Notes under the pieces: model-generated | Told to the model about the DNA's origin: nothing | Databases searched by the model: none | Seen by the model: the letters and a program-made list of their open reading frames with translations, nothing else | Translations under genes and position numbers: made by a program | DNA from: Emcibacteraceae bacterium | GTDB lineage: Bacteria; Pseudomonadota; Alphaproteobacteria; Sphingomonadales; Emcibacteraceae | Length of the DNA: 64,000 nucleotides | NCBI GenBank assembly: GCA_041396985.1 | Contig: JAWKXO010000002.1 | Span: 124,001-188,000, forward strand | Direction: 5' to 3' | In this document: one piece after another, positions 8,282 to 16,731 of the stretch | Layout: each line of letters begins with the position of its first letter | Position numbering within the stretch: the stretch's first letter is position 1

Positions 8282-8325
8282 AAGTGCACTGAGGAACCAA
8301 TTACACTTAGTGTTAGGAAATAGTT

Positions 8326-9555
8326 GTGGACACATTAAAATCAGGAACAGACGTTTTTTTTATTCTTATTGGGGCAATTCTCGTATTTGCCATGCATGCA
8401 GGTTTTGCCTTTCTTGAGGTGGGAAGTGTACGAAAGAAGAATCAGGTTAATGCATTGGTAAAAATCATCGCAGACTTTGCTATCTCAACCGTCGTTTATT
8501 TTTTTATTGGCTACAATATTGCCTATGGTGTCTCATTTTTGGGCAATGCCGCGGAAATAAGCGGTATTTCAGAAAATTCCCTTTTTCTCGGAAATGGCTA
8601 TGATCTGGTCAAATTTTTCTTTCTGCTGACATTTGCCGCTGCAATACCGGCAATTATTTCTGGCGGCATTGCCGAACGCAGCCGTTTTAAACCGCAGCTT
8701 TTGGCAACGGCCATCATCGTCGGCCTTATTTATCCGCTATATGAGGGAATGGTCTGGGGTAGTTTGTTTGATTTTCAGACTTTCATGGCTGATAATTTTG
8801 GCGCACCATTTCATGATTTTGCGGGGTCCATTGTTGTCCACGCCATGGGAGGATGGCTTGCACTCGGTGCCGTGGTAACTCTGGGTGCCCGCATGGGACG
8901 ATATAGAAAAGACGGCGCACCGCTTGGAATTCCACCATCCAATATTCCTTTTCTCGCGCTTGGTTCCTGGATTCTCTGTATCGGATGGTTTGGCTTTAAT
9001 GTCATGAGCGCACAGACTGTTAGCACCGCAAGCGGTCTTGTTGCCCTGAATAGCCTTATGGCTATGGTCGGCGGTATTCTGTCCGCTTTAGTTGTCGGCA
9101 AGAAAGACCCTGGTTTCGTTCATAATGGTGCCTTGGCAGGATTGGTTGCCGTTTGTGCAGGATCAGATTTAATGCACCCTATTGGGGCACTGTTTGTCGG
9201 TATTGTCGCCGGGATAATATTTGTTTACGCCTTCACAACTTGCGGAAATCGCTGGAAAATTGATGATGTACTCGGTGTTTGGCCACTGCATGGGCTATGC
9301 GGACTATGGGGTGGAATTGCAGCAGGCATCTTCGGACAACAGGCTTTCTGGGGCTTGGGTGGTGTCTCCCTGATAGCGCAAATTACCGGTTCTGTGGTAG
9401 GTATCATAATTGCCGGAATTAGTGGATTTGTCGTCTTCGGACTCATAAAGAAAACTGTCGGATTCAGGCTTTCCCAGGAAGATGAATATCTGGGCGCCGA
9501 TCTTGCCATTCATAATATTAGCGCCACACCGGAAGAAGATTTTGGGCTAAGATAG
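8326..9555 (+). CDS. amtB: Ammonium transporter, Amt family
   Basis: Inner-membrane channel for ammonium, eleven predicted helices, 409 residues. The twin pore histidines are visible as GSIVVHAMGGW (His172) and GVWPLHGLCGLWGG (His322), and the LEVGSVRKKNQVNALVK segment near the start is typical of Amt. The start is GTG at 8326 with AGGA upstream; the protein begins directly with the first helix and has no cleavable signal, unlike E. coli AmtB. No glnK/glnB gene lies beside it, although amtB is usually paired with one. The gene sits between ubiH and ftsK. Confidence 0.95.
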   Translation: MDTLKSGTDVFFILIGAILVFAMHAGFAFLEVGSVRKKNQVNALVKIIADFAISTVVYFFIGYNIAYGVSFLGNAAEISGISENSLFLGNGYDLVKFFFLLTFAAAIPAIISGGIAERSRFKPQLLATAIIVGLIYPLYEGMVWGSLFDFQTFMADNFGAPFHDFAGSIVVHAMGGWLALGAVVTLGARMGRYRKDGAPLGIPPSNIPFLALGSWILCIGWFGFNVMSAQTVSTASGLVALNSLMAMVGGILSALVVGKKDPGFVHNGALAGLVAVCAGSDLMHPIGALFVGIVAGIIFVYAFTTCGNRWKIDDVLGVWPLHGLCGLWGGIAAGIFGQQAFWGLGGVSLIAQITGSVVGIIIAGISGFVVFGLIKKTVGFRLSQEDEYLGADLAIHNISATPEEDFGLR

Positions 9556-9704
9556 TAAGAAATTTGACGTCATGGTGTCATGTTTTTGTAATTAAAGTAA
9601 TTTTTTGATATATTTAGCGCCAGGATAGCCATATATTTGCCTTGTTCTATTCCATAATGATAATATATTTTATCAGTAGAGCCTGGCAATAATAGGAATG
9701 ATCA

Positions 9705-12116
9705 TTGGCAAGCAGACGTAGTACTATTAAAAAAACAGCAAAGAAATCTCTTTTACCTGAGTCGGTAACAGAGTTTCTTGTTAATTTGCTTATTCGGCTT
9801 TGGGGCATCACTCTGATTGCTTTATTTGCTGCGTCGGTTGTGGCCTTTTTCAGCTACGACCCTAATGATCCAAGCTGGAATAATGCTGTTACAACAGACG
9901 CAAATAATCTTCTTGGCACCGCTGGTGCCTGGACGTCTGATGTCTTGCTTCAAAGTCTGGGCCTGGGTGCTTACGTCCTTGTACTTCCCCTCTTAACATG
10001 GGGCTGGCGGATTGTTACGCTTAAAGGACTTCCATACATTTTTATGCACTTACTGGTCCTGCCCATACTGGTGATTGCGGCTGTCATTACACTTTCAACG
10101 TTACCTGTTTATCAGAACTGGCCTTTGGTCAATGTCGGACTTGGCGGATTTATGGGTCAAATGCTGCTTGGATATGTCCAAAGCTTTTTTGCCTGGGTTC
10201 AGGTGAATTTTTATCCTCAAATTGTTTTCATTGTTTTTGCAGCAATTACTGCCTTAAGTTTTGCCTATACTGCGGGCTTGGAAAGGGAAGAGTGGAAAGC
10301 ACTCTTTCGCGGTATTAAATGGTGCGTATTTACTTTCTTTTCAAAAATATTTTCTGCCTTTGCGTCTATCAGAGGTCTGTTTGGCGGACGGAATGCTGAT
10401 GCAAGTGGAGCAGAAATTGATGTCAGGCGAAACAAAGTGCCGGTACGAAAAGAACCTCCAATAAAAAGTGAGCCTAATAAGGAAAAACGGACAATTCCGA
10501 TTATTGATCCGGAACAAAGAAATCTGAAAGCCGGTAAAAGGGAAACAATTGAACGTCAACCAATGCTGGACATCATATCGGACGGGCAGTTTGCCTTGCC
10601 GTCTCTTAGCCTGCTTTCCCAACCTAAACCGTTGGCCGAACAGGACCGTCTTACCCATGATGCATTGGAGCAAAATGCCCGAATGCTGGAAGCGGTTCTT
10701 GATGACTTTGGTGTTAAAGGTGAAATAACCAAAGTACGGCCGGGACCGGTTGTCACCCTTTATGAACTGGAACCCGCACCCGGAACAAAATCTTCCCGGG
10801 TTATTAACCTTGCCGATGATATTGCCCGCTCTATGAGCGCAACATCAGCCCGTGTTGCTGTCGTTTCCGGTAAAAATGCTATCGGCATCGAACTTCCAAA
10901 CAGTAAAAGGGAAATCGTTGCTCTTCGTGAAATATTATCTTCCAGCATTTATGAAGACAGCAAAGCAAAGCTTCCTATGGCTCTTGGTAAGGATATCGGC
11001 GGTGACCCCATTGTCGCTGACATCGCATCAATGCCACACTTACTCGTGGCTGGTACCACCGGGTCTGGTAAGTCTGTCGCGATCAATGTGATGATCCTGT
11101 CACTACTCTATAAGCTGACGCCAGCTCAGTGTCGCCTGATTATGGTTGATCCGAAAATGCTCGAATTATCTGTATATGATGATATTCCGCATCTTCTAAC
11201 CCCTGTTGTAACGGATCCTAAAAAAGCCGTTGTTGCCTTAAAATGGGCAGTGCGCGAAATGGAACACCGTTACCAGAATATGGCAAAACTGCAGGTTCGA
11301 AATATTACCGCCTATAATAAGCGCCTCGAAGAAGCGAAACAAAAGGGTGAAAATATAATTCGCAAAGTTCAAACCGGATTTGATCCAGACACTGGAAAGC
11401 CTATTTATGAGGAAGAAAGCCTTGATCTTACGCCGCTCCCTATGATTGTCGTTATTGTTGATGAAATGGCAGATCTTATGTTGGTTGCGGGCAAAGATAT
11501 TGAAGCTCTTATTCAAAGACTGGCACAGATGGCCAGGGCAGCGGGCATCCATCTTATTATGGCAACGCAGCGTCCGTCAGTGGACGTCATCACCGGCACA
11601 ATTAAAGCCAACTTTCCAACCAGGGTTGCTTTCCAGGTAACATCAAAAATTGACAGCCGCACCATCCTTGGTGAGCAGGGCGCTGAACAGCTGCTAGGTA
11701 TGGGCGATATGCTTTATATGGCCGGTGGCGGCCGTATCACCCGTGTTCATGGACCGTTTGTCAATGACCAGGAAGTGGAAAGGGTTGTTACGGCCCTTAA
11801 GAAACAAGGACGTCCTGATTATCTGTCCAGTATTGTTGAAGAACCCGATGAAGGATTTGATTCCGATTTTCTGCAAAATGCTCAGATGACCCCTAATGGC
11901 GGCAAATCAAGCGGCGATGATCTTTATGACCAAGCCGTTGCCATTGTGGCCAGGGATCAAAAGGCATCAACAAGCTATATTCAGCGTCAGTTACAAATTG
12001 GGTATAACAGAGCCGCCAATATTATTGATAAAATGGAAAGGGACGGTGTGGTCAGTAGTGCCAACCATGTTGGCAAACGCGAGGTGCTGGTCAGTGATCA
12101 TTCAGAAGATTATTAA
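9705..12116 (+). CDS. ftsK: DNA translocase FtsK
   Basis: Septal DNA pump that clears and aligns chromosome ends at division and activates XerCD at dif. The 803 residues show an N-terminal membrane anchor with four or five helices (about 20-190), a short charged linker (about 215-290), the motor with Walker A GTTGSGKS (450-457) and Walker B VVIVDEMADLM, and a C-terminal winged-helix gamma domain (about 735-800) that reads KOPS sites. The linker is far shorter than in E. coli (1329 residues). The start is an unusual TTG at 9705 with AGGA eight bases before it; a nearby ATG at 9698 is out of frame. Essential housekeeping gene in a conserved alphaproteobacterial order. Confidence 0.95.
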   Translation: MASRRSTIKKTAKKSLLPESVTEFLVNLLIRLWGITLIALFAASVVAFFSYDPNDPSWNNAVTTDANNLLGTAGAWTSDVLLQSLGLGAYVLVLPLLTWGWRIVTLKGLPYIFMHLLVLPILVIAAVITLSTLPVYQNWPLVNVGLGGFMGQMLLGYVQSFFAWVQVNFYPQIVFIVFAAITALSFAYTAGLEREEWKALFRGIKWCVFTFFSKIFSAFASIRGLFGGRNADASGAEIDVRRNKVPVRKEPPIKSEPNKEKRTIPIIDPEQRNLKAGKRETIERQPMLDIISDGQFALPSLSLLSQPKPLAEQDRLTHDALEQNARMLEAVLDDFGVKGEITKVRPGPVVTLYELEPAPGTKSSRVINLADDIARSMSATSARVAVVSGKNAIGIELPNSKREIVALREILSSSIYEDSKAKLPMALGKDIGGDPIVADIASMPHLLVAGTTGSGKSVAINVMILSLLYKLTPAQCRLIMVDPKMLELSVYDDIPHLLTPVVTDPKKAVVALKWAVREMEHRYQNMAKLQVRNITAYNKRLEEAKQKGENIIRKVQTGFDPDTGKPIYEEESLDLTPLPMIVVIVDEMADLMLVAGKDIEALIQRLAQMARAAGIHLIMATQRPSVDVITGTIKANFPTRVAFQVTSKIDSRTILGEQGAEQLLGMGDMLYMAGGGRITRVHGPFVNDQEVERVVTALKKQGRPDYLSSIVEEPDEGFDSDFLQNAQMTPNGGKSSGDDLYDQAVAIVARDQKASTSYIQRQLQIGYNRAANIIDKMERDGVVSSANHVGKREVLVSDHSEDY

Positions 12117-12209
12117 CACTGATAAATATTATATTAATTTCTATTGTCTAAATTCCACCTTAATGTAGAACTAGACTGTACCAGTAAATGTAACCGAATT
12201 GGCCGAATA

Positions 12210-12908
12210 ATGTTGAAGTTTCTTATAAAAGCAATATTGATATCCACGTTCTTTGGGCAGATGGCCTATGCCGTGCAACAATCCGATGAAGCCCCAGCCC
12301 CGGCAAAAGCCAAAATGGTCGATTTTGGGGTGCCCCCATCTGTCATTACAGGTGAAGATCGGGATCAGATCATTCAAAAAGTACAGGACAATCTGAATGC
12401 TATCCGTTCCCTAAAAGCCACTTTCGTGCAAAGAGGCCCGGAAGGCAATGTCGATGAAGGGACGATCTATATTGAACGTCCCGGCAAAATCCGATTTGAA
12501 TATAGCAACGACAATCCGATTTTGGTGGTCAGTAATGGTGATATGCTTTCGTTCATCGATTATGAAATCAACCAGGTCAGCCGCTGGCCAATTGACAAAA
12601 CACCTCTCAGCGTTCTGGTTAATGACCAGATTAATCTAAAAGATAAAGAAATTGAAATTCCTGAAATTATCCGCTTCGCCGGCCTGATCAAGATGTCGGT
12701 TGTTCAACCGGATCAGAAGGATCAGGGATTTATCACATTGATTTTTGAAGAATCGACCATGGAGTTGAAATCATGGGAAGTGATTGATGTTCAGGGCTAT
12801 ACGACACGTGTGGCTCTCGTTAACCCTGAATATAATATTGCTGTTGATGAAAAAGAATTTACCTTTAATGATCCAAGACCTCAACGAAATCGCGGTCCAA
12901 GAAGATAA
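12210..12908 (+). CDS. lolA: Outer-membrane lipoprotein carrier protein LolA
   Basis: Periplasmic chaperone that carries lipoproteins from LolCDE to the outer membrane. The ATG at 12210 gives 232 residues and opens with a clean signal peptide (MLKFLIKAILISTFFGQMAYA). The mature part has the LolA fold with the IQKVQDNLNAIRSLKATFVQ helix, the GTIYIERPGKIRFEY strand pair and the late TRVALVNPEYNIAVDEKEFTF. An in-frame start 66 bases earlier would hide the signal peptide and is rejected. It follows ftsK by 93 bases, the usual order in alphaproteobacteria. The basic proline-rich tail is short. Confidence 0.9.
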   Translation: MLKFLIKAILISTFFGQMAYAVQQSDEAPAPAKAKMVDFGVPPSVITGEDRDQIIQKVQDNLNAIRSLKATFVQRGPEGNVDEGTIYIERPGKIRFEYSNDNPILVVSNGDMLSFIDYEINQVSRWPIDKTPLSVLVNDQINLKDKEIEIPEIIRFAGLIKMSVVQPDQKDQGFITLIFEESTMELKSWEVIDVQGYTTRVALVNPEYNIAVDEKEFTFNDPRPQRNRGPRR

Positions 12909-12980
12909 ATATTATTTAATCACTAAAATATTATAACCTCACCTTGAAAAATAATTTCCTGATCCCATCTATATAATATG

Positions 12981-13120
12981 ATCAGGATGAAGTGGTTCTC
13001 CAACCTTCCTTTGAGACTTTCCATCCTGATCTTTGGATCAAGAGGTTTTTCCTTTTTCCCCTCCCTCTTGTTCTAGCAAACTGAACTTTTACCCGGCCAG
13101 CAATCTGGCCGGGTTTTTTA
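12981..13120 (+). ncRNA. Candidate small RNA: two stem-loops plus terminator
   Basis: The 273-base gap between lolA and the next gene holds three consecutive hairpins. The first pairs GATCAGGATG (12980-12989) exactly with CATCCTGATC (13022-13031). The second pairs CAAGAGG (13039-13045) with CCTCTTG (13064-13070), and with one mismatch extends outward. The third is a textbook terminator. The loops are pyrimidine-rich and expose CTCC/CCTTCC and TTTCCCCTCC, which are anti-Shine-Dalgarno-like. A TATAAT at 12972-12977 precedes the first stem; the nearest -35-like TTGAAA (about 12945) is 21 bases away. The layout recalls alphaproteobacterial CcsR/cuckoo-type RNAs, but no family is claimed. Confidence 0.55.
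13091..13120 (+). terminator. Rho-independent terminator
   Basis: CCCGGCCAG and CTGGCCGGG form a perfect nine-base-pair stem around a CAAT loop, followed by six T. It ends the candidate small RNA and/or the lolA transcript. Confidence 0.92.
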
Positions 13121-13181
13121 TTATTAATTCCTCTTGTAGATACGTTCAGTTCAGACTAATTTGCGGGTGTGAGGAAATAAG

Positions 13182-13793
13182 ATGAGAGACATTGATCCCG
13201 AAGACGAAAATTTCACTGATTTTGATGAAATTGACGTAAATGAAGAATATCCGACACTTATGCAGGTTGCCCGCTTTGCAGACCTTGTACAGAAAACACC
13301 CTGGTTTCATCATTTGGGGAAACCCTTGACTGACCGTACCTTAAAAATTTCCCGTGACTATCTTGAAGCTCTCGGATTTCCGGAAAGCTATCCTGCAGAA
13401 GTTCCGGACTGGCAGGAAGCCATTTCCTGTCTGGAAACATATGACTGGAACAGCCCAGCGTGGGAAGCAGAAGAGCAACTGGCTGCTTCCTTAATTTCAG
13501 ACACGCTGGAATTCATTGAGGAAGACGTTCTGGAAGTCGCCCTGACAAATGTGACGGTCAAGGCCGCTGAATTTATCAATAACGCCGTTGAGACCGCCTC
13601 AATTCTTTGGGGCGTTGACGATGAAGAACAAATCGCCGCCGCCGTGGGGCAGGCCGTGCAAAGCTGTTATCACGCCGCACTGGTCATTGCTGCAGGTGAA
13701 GAAGAAACCCACCCATTCGCACTGAAATTCAGGCTTTATGAAAGTGGCCACTGGCCGCTGGGTATTGCCGGGAATACTTTTAATATATTTTAG
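13182..13793 (+). CDS. Conserved-looking hypothetical protein, acidic and helical
   Basis: I do not recognise a named family. The 203 residues are acidic at the N-terminus (DPEDENFTDFDEIDVNEEYP), then mainly helical with a Trp-rich middle (KTPWFHHLG, EVPDWQEAI, TYDWNSPAWEAEEQ) and an Ala/Val-rich helical stretch (about 125-180). There is no signal peptide or membrane helix, so it should be cytoplasmic. The ATG at 13182 has a GAGGA 10 bases upstream. It ends 14 bases before xth and is probably cotranscribed with it. Codon use and position resemble a real gene; the function is unknown. Confidence 0.75.
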   Translation: MRDIDPEDENFTDFDEIDVNEEYPTLMQVARFADLVQKTPWFHHLGKPLTDRTLKISRDYLEALGFPESYPAEVPDWQEAISCLETYDWNSPAWEAEEQLAASLISDTLEFIEEDVLEVALTNVTVKAAEFINNAVETASILWGVDDEEQIAAAVGQAVQSCYHAALVIAAGEEETHPFALKFRLYESGHWPLGIAGNTFNIF

Positions 13794-13807
13794 AAAAGAG
13801 GAGTAGT

Positions 13808-14605
13808 ATGTCAAAAATCCGTCTTATCACGTGGAATATTAACAGCGTACGCGCAAGGCTTGATATTGTTGATCGATTGCTGGCGGAATATAATCCGGAT
13901 ATCCTCTGCCTGCAGGAAACAAAGGTGCAAAACCAGATGTTCCCCAAGGACGTTTTCAACAAATACGGATTAATCCACCATGCTCTGGCCGGACAGAAAA
14001 GCTATCACGGAGTAGCCACCTTAAGCCGATTACCAATCGCATCCATCAATATAATAGACTGGTGCGGTAAGGGGGACGCGCGACATGTTGAAACGGCTCT
14101 GGACAATGGCATTAAGCTTCATAATTTTTATGTACCGGCAGGCGGTGATGAGCCGGACATAGCCCTGAATGATAAATTTGCTCATAAATTGGACTTTCTT
14201 GCTGAAATGACAGACTGGTCCCATACTCTGCCACAGGATGACCATCATATTCTTGTCGGTGATTTGAATATCGCCCCGCTGGAAAGTGACGTTTGGTCCC
14301 ATAAGCAACTGATCAATGTGGTTAGCCACACCCCTGCTGAATGTGAGGCCTTAAATGCGGTACAGGAAGCCCATAACTGGTTTGACGTTATGCGACATTT
14401 CGTTCCGGACCCGGAACGATTATACAGCTGGTGGTCTTATCGTGCCCGCGATTGGCGAACCTCTGACAAAGGGCGGAGACTGGATCATATTTGGTGCAGC
14501 CAGCCTTTAAAGGGAAAAATGAAATCCATGAAAGTGCTTGAAGATGCTCGTGGCTGGGAAAAGCCATCGGATCATGCCCCAGTGATGGTTGATATTGAGC
14601 TTTAA
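13808..14605 (+). CDS. xth: Exodeoxyribonuclease III (AP endonuclease)
   Basis: Cuts DNA at abasic sites and removes 3' blocking groups in base-excision repair. The 265 residues start with the family's ITWNINSVRARL (metal site Asn), then LCLQETKVQ (catalytic Glu), GDLNIAP, and the terminal SDHAPVMVDIEL containing the catalytic Asp-His pair. RRLDHIWCSQPL near the C-terminus is another typical block. Length is normal. The start has an AGAGGAG seven bases before the ATG. It closes the lolA-xth stretch and converges with the pterin operon on the minus strand, whose last stop is only two bases away. Confidence 0.95.
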   Translation: MSKIRLITWNINSVRARLDIVDRLLAEYNPDILCLQETKVQNQMFPKDVFNKYGLIHHALAGQKSYHGVATLSRLPIASINIIDWCGKGDARHVETALDNGIKLHNFYVPAGGDEPDIALNDKFAHKLDFLAEMTDWSHTLPQDDHHILVGDLNIAPLESDVWSHKQLINVVSHTPAECEALNAVQEAHNWFDVMRHFVPDPERLYSWWSYRARDWRTSDKGRRLDHIWCSQPLKGKMKSMKVLEDARGWEKPSDHAPVMVDIEL

Positions 14606-14606
14606 A

Positions 14607-15374
14607 TTATTTGTTCTTTTTCAATATACCGCTTGCCACATCAACAACATCTTTGGTGAAATTCATCATTTTCTGACCACCGTCAACAGGTAAAACGGCA
14701 CCGTTAATGGACTGCGTATTGATCAAATGGCAAACTGAGGCCGCAACATCATCAACATTAATGGGCGCTCCTATAAAATTTAAATGACTGGCAAGCTCAA
14801 AATTTTCTTTGCTTTGAGTCTCACTGATCAGGGTTAACCCTGGTGCAACGCCGTTAACACGCACTTTCGGGCTAAAAGCCTGCGCCATCATTTCGGTCGC
14901 CCCATAAAGGCCGAATTTGCTTAAGCTGTAACTGAAGAAATCTGCATTTAAAGCAAAGACCTTACTATCCAGGATATTTACGACACTTCCCCGCTCATTA
15001 TCAGCAAGACTATTATATAGCCCGCGGGCCAACTGCATAGGGCCACGCAAATTTATATTCATATGATCTGAGAAACTTTTTTCGTTAAAATCAGTGGCTT
15101 CATCACGACTAAAAAGTGAAGCATTATTGACAATATGCCGTAACGATTTGCCCGATTCCACAATGTTGGTCATCATAGATTCAACAGCATCATAATCACC
15201 AAGATCGCATTGCACAATTTCACCGCCCGCTTCAAGTTCCGAAAGCAGGACTTTCGCATCATCAATGCTTTTATGGTGGTGAATGAAAATATAATAGCCA
15301 AGACGGCTTAAATATTCGGCAATTGATTTGCCGATCCGTTTGTTCGCCGCTGTTACCAGTACGCTTTCAGTCAC
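14607..15374 (-). CDS. SDR-family oxidoreductase, pteridine-reductase-like
   Basis: Short-chain dehydrogenase of 255 residues. The cofactor motif is TAANKRIGKSIA near the start; the Arg in the glycine motif (TGxxxRxG pattern) is typical of pteridine reductases and FolM and points to NADPH. NNAS and the catalytic YSLSK (Tyr/Lys) are present. It lies 8 bases after a 6-pyruvoyl-tetrahydropterin-synthase-like gene on the same strand, which supports a role in making a reduced pterin such as tetrahydromonapterin. The product is an inference from fold and partner. Confidence 0.78.
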   Translation of the reverse strand: MTESVLVTAANKRIGKSIAEYLSRLGYYIFIHHHKSIDDAKVLLSELEAGGEIVQCDLGDYDAVESMMTNIVESGKSLRHIVNNASLFSRDEATDFNEKSFSDHMNINLRGPMQLARGLYNSLADNERGSVVNILDSKVFALNADFFSYSLSKFGLYGATEMMAQAFSPKVRVNGVAPGLTLISETQSKENFELASHLNFIGAPINVDDVAASVCHLINTQSINGAVLPVDGGQKMMNFTKDVVDVASGILKKNK

Positions 15375-15382
15375 ATAGTTTC

Positions 15383-15919
15383 CTATAGATCATTAATGGT
15401 CATGTCCGGTCGCTTCCACCATGGAATATCGGGACCACCGTAATGTTCCGTTGATATGGCTTCATCCGGATCGCCGGTAAAAATAACTGTGTTGGTAGGC
15501 GTTTCTTCAATTTCCACACGATTACAGCGCATGTCAATACCGTCATTTTTAAGAAAGGCATTGATTTTAGCATAAAAACAGGCCGCGAGTATTTCCGTCG
15601 TCGGATCCCCAGGCGTTATTAAAAGATGCGGCAGGTTTTCAGGTTCCTTTTCCTTAAAATAATCTAGCAGGGGATCATGATTGCTCAGCTGCATACTATG
15701 ATCAACCGCATTATCGATCCAGTTATGCCAGGTGCTTTTTAACGTACTAAACCCGTTATTCATATTATGATTGCCATCAAGCGGCATATCCGAATTGCCA
15801 ACCAGATAAACTTTGACATATTCGTTATGGCCATGCGGCACAAAACACTTGCTGTTTTTCAGATTAAACAGCCTGTGGCTCATGCAATATCGTCGTGTAA
15901 AACAAATCTCAAACATCAT
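15383..15919 (-). CDS. 6-pyruvoyl-tetrahydropterin synthase / QueD-family protein
   Basis: Zinc enzyme family acting on dihydroneopterin triphosphate, giving 6-pyruvoyl-pterin, 6-carboxy-pterin (queuosine route) or related products. The three zinc histidines are in MSHRLF (about 13-18) and PHGHNEYV (about 29-36), and a Cys sits six residues before HGH (NSKCFVPHGH), where the catalytic Cys of this family is found. A DHSMQL block follows. At 178 residues it is longer than QueD (about 120), with extra segments in the second half. It is paired with a pteridine-reductase-like SDR, which favours reduced-pterin synthesis over queuosine. Confidence 0.78.
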   Translation of the reverse strand: MMFEICFTRRYCMSHRLFNLKNSKCFVPHGHNEYVKVYLVGNSDMPLDGNHNMNNGFSTLKSTWHNWIDNAVDHSMQLSNHDPLLDYFKEKEPENLPHLLITPGDPTTEILAACFYAKINAFLKNDGIDMRCNRVEIEETPTNTVIFTGDPDEAISTEHYGGPDIPWWKRPDMTINDL

Positions 15920-15952
15920 GATGCGCTTGATATAGAAGGAAAGGCAAAGAGT

Positions 15953-16645
15953 CTAGCTATTTCCCATACTATAGCCACCATTTTCGGTGATAATAATTCT
16001 GGCGTCAGACGGGTTTTTTTCTATTTTTTGCCGAAGCCGGTATATATGCGTCTCTAATGTATGGGTGGTAACATTTGAATTATACCCCCAAACTTCATTC
16101 AGCATTTTTTCCCTCGAGATGGTCGCCCCATCAGCCCGTTTCAGGAATTTAAGGATAGCCGTTTCCTTTTCCGTTAGTCTGATTTTTTCTTCCGTATCCT
16201 TATCTGTCAGCGTTTTCTCCCCCGGCTTGAATATATAATGACCGATAGGATAGCTTGCATCCTCACTGATCAGATGCTGACGCAAGTGTGCCCGGATACG
16301 GGCAAGCAATACCCCGAATTTAAAGGGTTTTGTCACATAATCATTCGCACCGGCATCAAGACCAAGTATGGTATCAGCTTCCGATGCATTGGCTGTAAGC
16401 ATAATAATCGGTGTGCTGACGCCGCTTTTTCGCATCATGCGGCAAACTTCCCGGCCATCTATATCCGGCATGCCGACATCAAGAATGATTAGGTCAAAAT
16501 CTTTGGCCTTAACGGCATCAAGGCCGCATTTACCGTTATTGCACTGAACTGTTTTAAATTCTTCGTGAAACGACAACTGCATTGCCAGATTTTCGCGAAG
16601 ATCATCGTCATCATCAACAAGCAGAATGGTATAGGTATGGCTCAT
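15953..16645 (-). CDS. OmpR/PhoB-family response regulator, orphan
   Basis: Two-component regulator of 230 residues. The receiver domain (about 4-120) shows the acidic pocket VDDDDDL, the phospho-acceptor Asp in LIILDVGMPDIDG, a Thr in MLTANAS and the Lys in YVTKPF. The C-terminal winged helix (about 130-228) has LTEKETAILKFLKRADG and THTLETHIYRLRQKIE, the OmpR-type DNA-reading helix. No histidine kinase gene is near, so the signal and partner are unknown. It sits between the pterin pair and ribA, with ribA divergent. Confidence 0.92.
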   Translation of the reverse strand: MSHTYTILLVDDDDDLRENLAMQLSFHEEFKTVQCNNGKCGLDAVKAKDFDLIILDVGMPDIDGREVCRMMRKSGVSTPIIMLTANASEADTILGLDAGANDYVTKPFKFGVLLARIRAHLRQHLISEDASYPIGHYIFKPGEKTLTDKDTEEKIRLTEKETAILKFLKRADGATISREKMLNEVWGYNSNVTTHTLETHIYRLRQKIEKNPSDARIIITENGGYSMGNS

Positions 16646-16731
16646 GCGTCTTTCTCTGTTAAAACACTTAACTTAATATTATATAAGTCGTATAACCAAT
16701 ATCAAAATAAATAAAGGCAATTGAAAGCACA

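Noticed and set aside
9565..9572. TGACGTCA palindrome after amtB
   Set aside because: Too short, no T run, no obvious partner; likely chance.
9698..9704. ATG seven bases before the ftsK TTG
   Set aside because: It is out of frame with ftsK, so the TTG at 9705 is the start.
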